Source: Pedobacter sp. (GTDB lineage: Bacteria > Bacteroidota > Bacteroidia > Sphingobacteriales > Sphingobacteriaceae). Taken from it: a stretch of 7,017 nucleotides of DNA. The notes below the pieces were generated by a model. The model saw only the letters and a program-made list of their open reading frames with translations. It was not told the DNA's origin and ran no database searches. The stretch lies in NCBI GenBank assembly GCA_030149995.1, contig JASLGV010000530.1, forward strand, positions 1 through 7,017. Direction: 5' to 3'. The position numbers and the translations under genes are program-made. Shown here in pieces: positions 1 to 5,133 of the stretch (the first letter of the stretch is position 1; the number at the start of each line of letters is the position of its first letter).

Positions 1-589
1 TTTGTTTTGCTACCACCGGATCTTCATACAAAATACTATAATTAAGTCCGCCTATATTGCTGCAACTATCACCGGCAATCAGGAGGCTTTCCTGCTCCAG
101 AAGTAAAGAAATATGCCCTTCGGAATGTCCTGGCGAATGAATTACCTTCATACCCGAAAGTATAGGTAAGAATTGCCCGTCTTCTAAAATCGTAACGGAA
201 TCTATTGCATCTATGACTGTAGAAGTATTTCGCATAAATAAATTAAAAATCAACCAGGGTAAGAATCCTTTAGTACGGGTCATAGGTAATCTTCCGCCGA
301 TTCCTTTTTTAAGGAGCGCTGCATCTATACGATGTGCAAATACCGGAATCTGCAGTTGTTTCTGAATAGCCGAAGCGGAACCAGCATGATCGATGTGTAA
401 ATGCGTAAGAATGATTTGCTTAAGATCACCTGGTTTTTTTCCAATTTTGGATAAAGCATGAAAGATCTTTTTTTCGCTTCCCGGAAAACCTGTATCAATT
501 AAAGTCAATCCATCGCTGTCGATAATAAAACAATTGACAGCCCCCAAATTTATTTGGTATACATTTTCGGTTATTTTTTTAATGGTCAT
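1..589 (-). CDS. MBL-fold metallo-hydrolase, C-terminus cut off by the window edge
   Basis: This is the first 196 residues of a metallo-beta-lactamase-fold hydrolase, read on the minus strand from ATG at 589-587 with no stop before base 1. The zinc signature is intact: THLHIDHAG gives H63, H65, D67 and H68. The third metal ligand is H155 in SPGHSEGH, and the bridging aspartate is D174 in IAGDS. An early NCFIID...LIDTG stretch (residues 19-34) is the usual first strands of the fold. The last conserved histidine would lie beyond the window, since family members usually run to about 210-250 residues. No signal peptide is seen, so it is probably cytoplasmic. The family includes glyoxalase II, lactonases and other thioester or phosphoester hydrolases; the substrate cannot be read from the sequence. 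It is divergent from an HxlR regulator 141 bp away, a common arrangement in which the regulator controls its neighbour. A weak AGGG lies just upstream of the ATG. The fold assignment is secure, the substrate unknown. Confidence 0.9.
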   Translation of the reverse strand, partial: MTIKKITENVYQINLGAVNCFIIDSDGLTLIDTGFPGSEKKIFHALSKIGKKPGDLKQIILTHLHIDHAGSASAIQKQLQIPVFAHRIDAALLKKGIGGRLPMTRTKGFLPWLIFNLFMRNTSTVIDAIDSVTILEDGQFLPILSGMKVIHSPGHSEGHISLLLEQESLLIAGDSCSNIGGLNYSILYEDPVVAKQ

Positions 590-613
590 AGCACCCTGCA
601 TTAATTGCGCTTA

Positions 614-621
614 CAAAAATA
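614..621 (-). promoter_or_regulatory. Possible -7 promoter element for the MBL hydrolase
   Basis: On the minus strand this reads TATTTTTG, a full match to the Bacteroidota -7 consensus TAnnTTTG. It would start transcription about 20 bases upstream of the hydrolase ATG at 589. I see no convincing TTG -33 element at the usual spacing. In an AT-rich region this 8-mer has a real chance of being coincidental. Confidence 0.35.
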
Positions 622-651
622 CAAGTAAAGCCGTGTTGATTGATAAAGCTA

Positions 652-659
652 TACTTTTG
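652..659 (+). promoter_or_regulatory. Possible -7 promoter element for the HxlR regulator
   Basis: TACTTTTG matches the Bacteroidota -7 consensus TAnnTTTG and points toward the HxlR gene. A start about seven bases downstream would fall inside the ATACCGGTAT palindrome and give a leader of about 65 bases. The nearest TTG upstream (636-638) is only 13 bases away, shorter than the usual -33 spacing, so the -33 element is weak or absent. Confidence 0.35.
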
Positions 660-660
660 T

Positions 661-670
661 ATACCGGTAT
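661..670. promoter_or_regulatory. 10-bp palindrome ATACCGGTAT, candidate operator
   Basis: ATACCGGTAT is a perfect palindrome lying two bases after the plus-strand -7 box and between the divergent hydrolase and HxlR genes. A protein bound here would block the predicted HxlR start. Its right half, CGGTATC (665-671), recurs as a direct copy at 704-710, next to the larger inverted repeat. HxlR-family proteins bind as dimers to inverted repeats near their own promoters, so this is a plausible site, but binding is inferred only from position and symmetry. Confidence 0.35.
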
Positions 671-708
671 CCTTCATGATACCAGCTTAGAAGGAAATAA
701 ATTCGGTA

Positions 709-744
709 TCTTTAACTTTCATTTCATGTTATGAAAGTTAAAGA
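709..744. repeat. Perfect 14-bp inverted repeat spanning the HxlR start codon
   Basis: The left arm TCTTTAACTTTCAT (709-722) and right arm ATGAAAGTTAAAGA (731-744) are exact reverse complements separated by 8 bases. The right arm begins with the ATG of the HxlR gene and covers its first four and two-thirds codons. As DNA it has the symmetry of a dimeric operator, with arm centres 22 bp apart (about two helical turns), suited to autorepression. As RNA it would form a 14-bp stem that pairs the start codon. The stem is AT-rich, with three G-C pairs. No run of T follows it, so it is not an intrinsic terminator. Confidence 0.7.
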
Positions 745-1111
745 ACAAGCGCTTAAAAATTTACAGGTACCGCCATCATCCGGAAAATATGAACAAATGT
801 TGTTGCCACTTCGGGATGCTTTGGATATTCTATCCGGAAAATGGAAGTTACAGATCATTTTCTCACTAAAAACCGGCAGAAAACGGTTTAAGGAAATACA
901 AAGAACCATACCCGGAATTACCGCAAAAATGCTCTCTAAAGAACTGAAGGAGTTGGAGATAAATGATTTAGCACAAAGATATGTTTACGATACGATGCCT
1001 GTAACGGTTGAGTATGAGCTTACGGAATATGGACAATCTTTAAAACCCGTTATCAGAGAATTGTATAAATGGGGTGCTGCACACAGAAAAAAAATTATTA
1101 GCAGGATATAA
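731..1111 (+). CDS. HxlR-family winged-helix transcriptional regulator, cysteine-free
   Basis: This 126-residue DNA-binding protein matches the HxlR/DUF24 family at full length. The core starts near residue 26 with LRDALDILSGKWKLQIIFSL and continues with RKRFKEI, GITAKMLSKELKELE (recognition-helix region), the wing around YDTMPVTVEYELTEYG, and a C-terminal LYKWG helix. The N-terminal QALKNLQVPP extension is typical of Bacteroidota members, as I recall them, and supports the start at 731 over the internal ATG at 797. Many relatives carry a cysteine just before the LRDAL segment, which senses electrophiles or oxidants in proteins such as YodB and HypR. Here that stretch is KYEQMLLPLRDAL and the whole protein has no cysteine, so thiol-based sensing is unlikely. 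No clear Shine-Dalgarno precedes the ATG, which lies inside a perfect inverted repeat. It probably represses itself and perhaps the divergent MBL hydrolase. Family confidence is high; ligand and targets are unknown. Confidence 0.93.
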   Translation: MKVKEQALKNLQVPPSSGKYEQMLLPLRDALDILSGKWKLQIIFSLKTGRKRFKEIQRTIPGITAKMLSKELKELEINDLAQRYVYDTMPVTVEYELTEYGQSLKPVIRELYKWGAAHRKKIISRI

Positions 1112-1131
1112 AACGTGTAAACAGCAAGGAC

Positions 1132-1473
1132 TTATTTATTCATAACTTTCCAATAGAATAAACCTCCAATGGCATACATACCAATATCAACCGGATCACT
1201 GGTATATCTTTTCATCCAAAATGGCAGTACCATTTCAAATACAATGCTAAAGGCCGCTACAATAAAAATAACCTGCCATAACACCAGCGTTAAATCTGAT
1301 TTCTGTAAAACCCATCGCATAAACCACCTGGCCAGGGTAGCCACCATCGGAACGATCAGCAGGTCATTTAGATAAAATTGTATCAGATCTGGAAAAATAT
1401 AGCCAGCCTTGTTCATAAAAAAAACAAGAAGTGAAACCAAAGAAAAAGTCCAGAACAATTTAGCATTAAACAT
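1132..1473 (-). CDS. Small multi-spanning membrane protein of unknown function
   Basis: This 113-residue, mostly hydrophobic protein has about four membrane segments, near residues 7-25, 34-53, 62-84 and 95-110. Between segments 3 and 4 lies FEMVLPFWMKRYTSDPVDIGMYAIGG, with polar residues E80, R89, D93 and D96 in or next to the membrane. That spacing resembles the E...R..D..D...GG pattern of VanZ-like small membrane proteins. From memory, similar short Bacteroidota proteins are often auto-annotated 'magnesium citrate secondary transporter', but 113 residues is far too small for a known citrate transporter and I would not adopt that name. The gene starts 11 bases after the stop of the upstream zinc-ribbon gene, so the two are probably one operon. 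Its 3' end faces the HxlR stop with 20 bases between them and no visible hairpin terminator. It is a real gene by composition and context; its function is unknown. Confidence 0.8.
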   Translation of the reverse strand: MFNAKLFWTFSLVSLLVFFMNKAGYIFPDLIQFYLNDLLIVPMVATLARWFMRWVLQKSDLTLVLWQVIFIVAAFSIVFEMVLPFWMKRYTSDPVDIGMYAIGGLFYWKVMNK

Positions 1474-1484
1474 ACTTTTAAACG

Positions 1485-1763
1485 CTATCCGGTGTGTAAA
1501 ACAATAATCGCAATAATGATTAAAATAAAACCGATAAAGACACTTTTTGCATAACCAGATATCCTTCTTAAAAAAGGATGTTGCCGGGCTATTCTGGCAT
1601 TTTCGATTTCTTCTTTTGCTTTTCGCAATTTTTCTAAAACCTCCAGTTTATTGATCTTTTCCTCCTGAAGTAATTTACCACATTGCCGGCAGCGATCCTG
1701 TAAACTGCCTTCCCACAATGTCCATTGTATACAATGAGGACACTTTATTTCAAGCTTTCCCAT
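1485..1763 (-). CDS. Zinc-ribbon protein with coiled coil and C-terminal membrane anchor
   Basis: This 92-residue protein has three parts. Residues 8-28 carry two CxxC knuckles (C8-P-H-C11 and C25-R-Q-C28) separated by 13 residues, the form of a small zinc ribbon. Residues about 32-60 are charged and helical (KLEVLEKLRKAKEEIENARIA) and likely form a coiled coil. Residues 72-89 are a strongly hydrophobic helix (VFIGFILIIIAIIVL) followed by only a few residues, so the protein looks tail-anchored with its ribbon in the cytoplasm. There is no signal peptide. The family is not one I can name; zinc-ribbon proteins of this size may bind nucleic acid or partner proteins. It is the first gene of a likely two-gene unit, with a membrane protein 11 bases downstream, which suggests they act together at the inner membrane. 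An 18-bp palindrome lies 42 bases upstream of its start. Confidence 0.8.
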   Translation of the reverse strand: MGKLEIKCPHCIQWTLWEGSLQDRCRQCGKLLQEEKINKLEVLEKLRKAKEEIENARIARQHPFLRRISGYAKSVFIGFILIIIAIIVLHTG

Positions 1764-1805
1764 ACTGTTATATTAATCTGTAATTTATCGGACAAAAATC
1801 GGTTG

Positions 1806-1823
1806 TTTTACAAGCTTGTAAAA
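1806..1823. promoter_or_regulatory. 18-bp perfect palindrome, candidate operator
   Basis: TTTTACAAGCTTGTAAAA is an uninterrupted 18-bp palindrome in the 187-bp region between the divergent zinc-ribbon gene (start 1763) and AraC gene (start 1951). Its place 42 bases upstream of the zinc-ribbon start suits an operator or activator site for that promoter. With no loop and no adjacent T run it is a poor transcription terminator. AraC-family proteins usually bind direct rather than inverted repeats, so a dimeric regulator encoded elsewhere is the likelier binder. Confidence 0.45.
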
Positions 1824-1918
1824 GAGCCATAGTACGGTAAAAATAGTCGAAAACACGGATTTAATTATTTAAAAGCCTTTTAATATATGTTTTATAAAAA
1901 CAAAATGGAAATTTAGTC

Positions 1919-1926
1919 TATTTTTA
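1919..1926 (+). promoter_or_regulatory. Weak -7-like element before the AraC gene
   Basis: TATTTTTA matches seven of eight positions of TAnnTTTG, with A in place of the final G, and would give a leader of about 18 bases before the ATG at 1951. No TTG -33 element is seen at suitable spacing. The surrounding 60 bases are very AT-rich, so the match is weak evidence. Confidence 0.2.
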
Positions 1927-1950
1927 TGCAACTCATCATCATCGGTAACC

Positions 1951-2874
1951 ATGGAGAAAAAACTTTCTGTTCCTGCATTCAGCCTTTTAGAAATTGTAAA
2001 ATCTGAATTGAACGACCAGCAAAAGATACAATTGGATTATTTCGCAGCTTCCTTTTCTTCTCCAATGCAGTTAAGTAAATTTCCGCATCGGGCTGCTTAT
2101 TTCGGAATTGCAGTCTGCACCAGCGGAAGCGCCACCTTATTTGCCAATTTAGAACAATATAATCTTCTGCCTGGCTCGTTAATTGTAATGGAACCAGACG
2201 TTATTCGAAACTGGACAGCACAATCTGCTGATTATGCCGAAGAAGTTTTGTTCTTTACGGCACCCTTTCTTTTGGAAACCACTAAATATTTAAACCTAAT
2301 TGAAGGATTCAGGTTTTTCCGGCAGGAGACACCAAAGGTTATTCAGATAAACGGGCAGGAGACAAGCCTGATCAGCGAACTTTTACAAAAAATCAAAAGT
2401 CTGAGCAACTCAGCCAGCAATCGTAAAGATCAGATCATCAGAAGTTATATAAACATTGTATTGGATCATGTTGGGGATCTTTATGATCAGTATGACCACA
2501 GCGAATTTGCACAACCAAATGTTCAGGTGGCACTGGTTGTGCGATTCAAACAGCTGCTGATCGAAAAACATCTTAACCTTCGTACGGTTAATGGATATGC
2601 AGAATTGTTAAATATAACACCAAAGCATTTAAGTGAAACAATAAAAGATATAACTGGAAAAACGGCAAGGGAATGGATTCATCACATCATTCTTCTTGAA
2701 GCAAAAGCAAAACTAAAACAAACTTCGCTAAACATTGCTCAAATAGCAGATTCCTTAAATTTTAGCGACTCCTCACTATTTGGTAAATATTTTAAACGCT
2801 ATGCCGGATATTCTCCTGCATCTTACAGAAAATACTTAATTGAACAGGAACGGTCAGGAAAAAATGGGCGCTGA
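1951..2874 (+). CDS. AraC-family transcriptional regulator
   Basis: This 307-residue regulator has a cupin-like N-terminal sensor half (about residues 30-130) and a C-terminal double helix-turn-helix domain (about 195-297). The sensor half contains HRAAYFGIAVCTSGSATLF and NLLPGSLIVMEPDVIRNW, the turn-rich strand pattern of AraC ligand-binding domains. In the DNA-binding half, the first HTH is near RTVNGYAELLNITPKHLSETIK and the second near NIAQIADSLNFSDSSLFGKYFK. It ends with the signature GYSPASYRKY. Length and order match typical Bacteroidota AraC proteins. No signal peptide or membrane segment is seen, so it is a soluble cytoplasmic regulator. The ATG at 1951 is the first in frame and lacks a clear Shine-Dalgarno. 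It is divergent from the zinc-ribbon unit and followed 95 bp later by a second AraC-type regulator on the same strand. Ligand and target genes cannot be told from sequence; the divergent unit and the nearby efflux operon are candidates. Confidence 0.93.
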   Translation: MEKKLSVPAFSLLEIVKSELNDQQKIQLDYFAASFSSPMQLSKFPHRAAYFGIAVCTSGSATLFANLEQYNLLPGSLIVMEPDVIRNWTAQSADYAEEVLFFTAPFLLETTKYLNLIEGFRFFRQETPKVIQINGQETSLISELLQKIKSLSNSASNRKDQIIRSYINIVLDHVGDLYDQYDHSEFAQPNVQVALVVRFKQLLIEKHLNLRTVNGYAELLNITPKHLSETIKDITGKTAREWIHHIILLEAKAKLKQTSLNIAQIADSLNFSDSSLFGKYFKRYAGYSPASYRKYLIEQERSGKNGR

Positions 2875-2969
2875 AATAACTTTTTTATGTTTAGCCTTTA
2901 AAGTGCCAACTGAATGTCTGTTTTTGCTGTTTTAATCGTTTTAACGCCAAAATTATCTAACTTAGACTC

Positions 2970-3968
2970 ATGAATACCAACAGCTTTAAAGACACTAAAC
3001 ACATCGTTATTCTCGTTCCTCCATTAACATCCATTTTAGACGTTGCCGGCCCTTTAGAGGTCTTTTCAAAAACTGCTGATTACATTGCGCAATTGGCTAA
3101 GGGTGAAAACCGGTATTATAGCATTCATTTGCTGTCTATGAACGATTCTCTAAGTTTATTGAGCAACTCTGGCATGCCCATTATTTGCGAAGGAGGTTTG
3201 ACCAGTATAAATTACCAGATAGATACGGTACTGATTGCAGGCCGTGGAAGTTACAGAAATGGTACGCCGGGCAAAATTATCGAATGGCTGAAAGCACTGC
3301 ATCAAAATGAACCCAACGTACGAATAGGTTCTATTTGTGCAGGTGCATTTATACTGGCAGAGACAGGCTTACTGGATGGTAAAAGAGCAACCACGCATTG
3401 GAAACTATGGGATAAATTAGCCATACAGTATCCGGATATACGAGTAGAAAAAGATCCCATCTATGTTAAAGAAGGCAATATTTATACTTCGGCAGGTATT
3501 TCTACAGGTATAGATCTTTCACTGGCATTGGTTGAAGAAGATTTGGGACGAGATATGGCCATAGAGATATCCAGGATTCTGGTGCTTTACCTGAAAAGAC
3601 CTGGAAATCAATCACAATTCAGCAATATTCTGCAAACGCAAAAAACAGATTATACGCCTGTAAAGGATATCATAGCCTGGGTTCAGGACCACCTGAATCA
3701 AGATTTGTCTGTAGAAAATCTGGCAGAAAAAGCAGCCATGAGCAGTCGTAATTTCTCCCGCGTATTTTTTCGGGAAACAGGTATTACCCCGGCTAAATTT
3801 ATTGAAAAAACACGGGTAGAAGCAGCCAGAAGACGTTTGGAGGAAAGCCATTTAAGCCTCGATGAGGTAGCTAAACAATGTGGCTTGGTAGACGCAAATG
3901 GTTTAAGACGGCTTTTTCAACGCCATCTTAAAACCACGCCCGGCACTTACCGGAAAAATTTTGCTTAG
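2970..3968 (+). CDS. GlxA-family regulator: DJ-1/PfpI (GATase1-like) domain fused to AraC HTH
   Basis: This 332-residue protein joins an amidotransferase-like DJ-1/PfpI domain (about residues 10-200) to an AraC-type double HTH domain (about 230-330), the architecture of the GlxA family. In the first domain, HIVILVPPLTSILDVAGPLEVF opens the fold with E30 in the conserved position. GSICAGAFILAETGLLDGKRATTHW contains the nucleophile-elbow cysteine C123 and the THW motif (142-144). TSAGISTGIDL closes the core, and the KRPGNQSQFS linker (209-218) is characteristic of the family. The HTHs lie near LSVENLAEKAAMSSRNFSRVF and LSLDEVAKQCGLVDANGLRRLF, with GTYRKNF at the end. These domains usually sense small molecules rather than catalyse, though a free cysteine could be oxidised. 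The ATG at 2970 gives a full-length first strand. It follows an AraC gene by 95 bp, and its stop lies one base from the convergent gap stop. The inducer is unknown. Confidence 0.95.
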   Translation: MNTNSFKDTKHIVILVPPLTSILDVAGPLEVFSKTADYIAQLAKGENRYYSIHLLSMNDSLSLLSNSGMPIICEGGLTSINYQIDTVLIAGRGSYRNGTPGKIIEWLKALHQNEPNVRIGSICAGAFILAETGLLDGKRATTHWKLWDKLAIQYPDIRVEKDPIYVKEGNIYTSAGISTGIDLSLALVEEDLGRDMAIEISRILVLYLKRPGNQSQFSNILQTQKTDYTPVKDIIAWVQDHLNQDLSVENLAEKAAMSSRNFSRVFFRETGITPAKFIEKTRVEAARRRLEESHLSLDEVAKQCGLVDANGLRRLFQRHLKTTPGTYRKNFA

Positions 3969-3969
3969 T

Positions 3970-4968
3970 TTACCGTTTTCCGAGGTACAATAATGTACGG
4001 ATCATCTGCGAAACAAACGACATCTCATTATCGTACCAGGCAACGGTTTTGACCAGTTGTTTATCGCCCAAACCTATTACCTTGGTCTGTGTAGCATCAA
4101 AGAGGGAACCGTAACTGCTGCCGATAATATCGCGTGATACGATTTGATCTTCGGTATATCCATAAGATTCGTTTGCAGCAGCCTTCATCGCTGCATTGAT
4201 TTCCTGCTCATGTGTTTCTTTAGCCAGCAGGGTATAAAGTTCTACCACTGATCCCGAATGTACGGGTACTCTTTGCGAAGAACCATCTAACTTACCCTTA
4301 AGTTCCGGGATCACCAGCCCGATGGCTTTAGCCGCCCCTGTTGTGTAAGGAATGATGCTGTCTGCCGCTGCGCGGGATTTACGGAAGCCATTTTTTAAAT
4401 CTGCTGTATCCATCAGCGGCTGTGAACTGGTATAGGCATGAATGGTACTCATTTGCCCTGAAATAATACCAAAATTATCATTCATCACTTTGGCCATAGG
4501 TGCCAAACAGTTGGTGGTACAAGAAGCTGCGCTAATCAACACATCGGATTCATTTAGAGCATCGTGGTTTACGTTATAAACTACTGTTTTTACATCTGCA
4601 TTTGAGGGAGCAGAAATAATGACCTTTTTAGCGCCCGCTTTTAAGTGCAGACCTGCTTTTTCTTTAGTTTCAAAGATGCCTGTACACTCCAGTACCACAT
4701 CAATATCCAATGCTTTCCAGGGTAAGTTTTCCGGATTTCGCTCGGCATAAACCTTTATCGCCTTATCATTGATTAATAACGTGCCTTCCTTGTTGGTTAC
4801 CGCCTCTGAAAAAACACCCTGTATAGAATCGTATTTAAGTAAATAAGCCAACATTTCCGGACTGCTTAAATCGTTGACGGCAACTACTTCAACTTCGGCA
4901 TGATTATGTAGTTTTCGAAGAGCCATTCTTCCGATTCTTCCAAAACCATTTATAGCAACTTTTATCAT
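3970..4968 (-). CDS. gap: Type I glyceraldehyde-3-phosphate dehydrogenase
   Basis: This enzyme oxidises and phosphorylates glyceraldehyde-3-phosphate to 1,3-bisphosphoglycerate with reduction of NAD(P), in glycolysis and gluconeogenesis, in the cytoplasm as a tetramer. At 332 residues it is full length. The Rossmann fold starts with [17 protein letters not shown] (4-20), and D33 in VNDLSS is the ribose-binding aspartate that favours NAD. The catalytic motif [15 protein letters not shown] gives C150, and H177 in STIHAYT is its base partner. Later motifs are [20 protein letters not shown] (198-217), [12 protein letters not shown] and WYDNEMSF (311-318). The stretch after H177 is [19 protein letters not shown], which departs from the more usual NDQ...LP or GP pattern, so cofactor use should not be assumed strictly NAD. 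The gene stands alone with no other glycolytic gene beside it. A full TAnnTTTG box lies 26 bases upstream of the ATG. The enzyme assignment is secure; a second gap copy elsewhere in the genome is possible. Confidence 0.98.
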   Translation of the reverse strand: MIKVAINGFGRIGRMALRKLHNHAEVEVVAVNDLSSPEMLAYLLKYDSIQGVFSEAVTNKEGTLLINDKAIKVYAERNPENLPWKALDIDVVLECTGIFETKEKAGLHLKAGAKKVIISAPSNADVKTVVYNVNHDALNESDVLISAASCTTNCLAPMAKVMNDNFGIISGQMSTIHAYTSSQPLMDTADLKNGFRKSRAAADSIIPYTTGAAKAIGLVIPELKGKLDGSSQRVPVHSGSVVELYTLLAKETHEQEINAAMKAAANESYGYTEDQIVSRDIIGSSYGSLFDATQTKVIGLGDKQLVKTVAWYDNEMSFVSQMIRTLLYLGKR

Positions 4969-4993
4969 ATAATTAGTTTTTATTATGTTGATC

Positions 4994-5001
4994 CAAAATT
5001 A
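4994..5001 (-). promoter_or_regulatory. -7 promoter element for gap
   Basis: On the minus strand this reads TAATTTTG, a full match to TAnnTTTG, with a predicted start about 19 bases before the gap ATG at 4968. No TTG is seen at the standard -33 distance; the nearest is about 25 bases upstream. Its place in a 165-bp gap before a strongly expressed housekeeping gene makes it the best promoter call in the window. Confidence 0.5.
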
Positions 5002-5019
5002 CCGATATTTATTATGTCC

Positions 5020-5039
5020 TGAATGACAATATTCATTCA
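5020..5039. repeat. 7-bp inverted repeat upstream of the gap promoter
   Basis: TGAATGA (5020-5026) and TCATTCA (5033-5039) are perfect inverted arms around a 6-base centre, CAATAT. The element lies about 20 bases upstream of the gap -7 box, overlapping the expected -33 zone, so a protein bound here could compete with or contact RNA polymerase. It could also be a chance match in AT-rich DNA. Confidence 0.35.
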
Positions 5040-5133
5040 ATTTGAGACAATGTAACGTTCGGAATTTTTAATCTTATCTTTAGATGAAAGGCGAACCTTA
5101 CAAGAGCGTGATTGATAATAGACAGGGTTCCAT

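Noticed and set aside
534..734. 66-codon open frame on the plus strand across the hydrolase start and the HxlR leader
   Set aside because: It runs antisense through the conserved MBL N-terminus and over the divergent promoters, and its protein shows no family signature.
797..799. Internal ATG as the HxlR start, with GGAAAA nine bases upstream
   Set aside because: Starting here would drop the QALKNLQVPP extension, which looks like that of Bacteroidota homologues as I recall them, so the start at 731 is preferred.
1112..1131. Bidirectional terminator between the convergent HxlR and small membrane protein genes
   Set aside because: The 20-base gap has no inverted repeat or flanking T/A tracts of terminator form.
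1890..1899. TTTTATAAAA palindrome upstream of the AraC gene
   Set aside because: It is all A and T in a very AT-rich stretch and expected by chance.
3612..3851. 79-codon minus-strand open frame inside the GlxA-type gene
   Set aside because: It is antisense to the conserved AraC HTH region and its cysteine- and phenylalanine-rich protein matches nothing; it is a shadow of the real gene.
5088..5099. AAGG-CGAA-CCTT hairpin downstream of the MFS gene as a terminator
   Set aside because: The stem is only four base pairs and no T run follows on the minus strand, so it is too weak to call.
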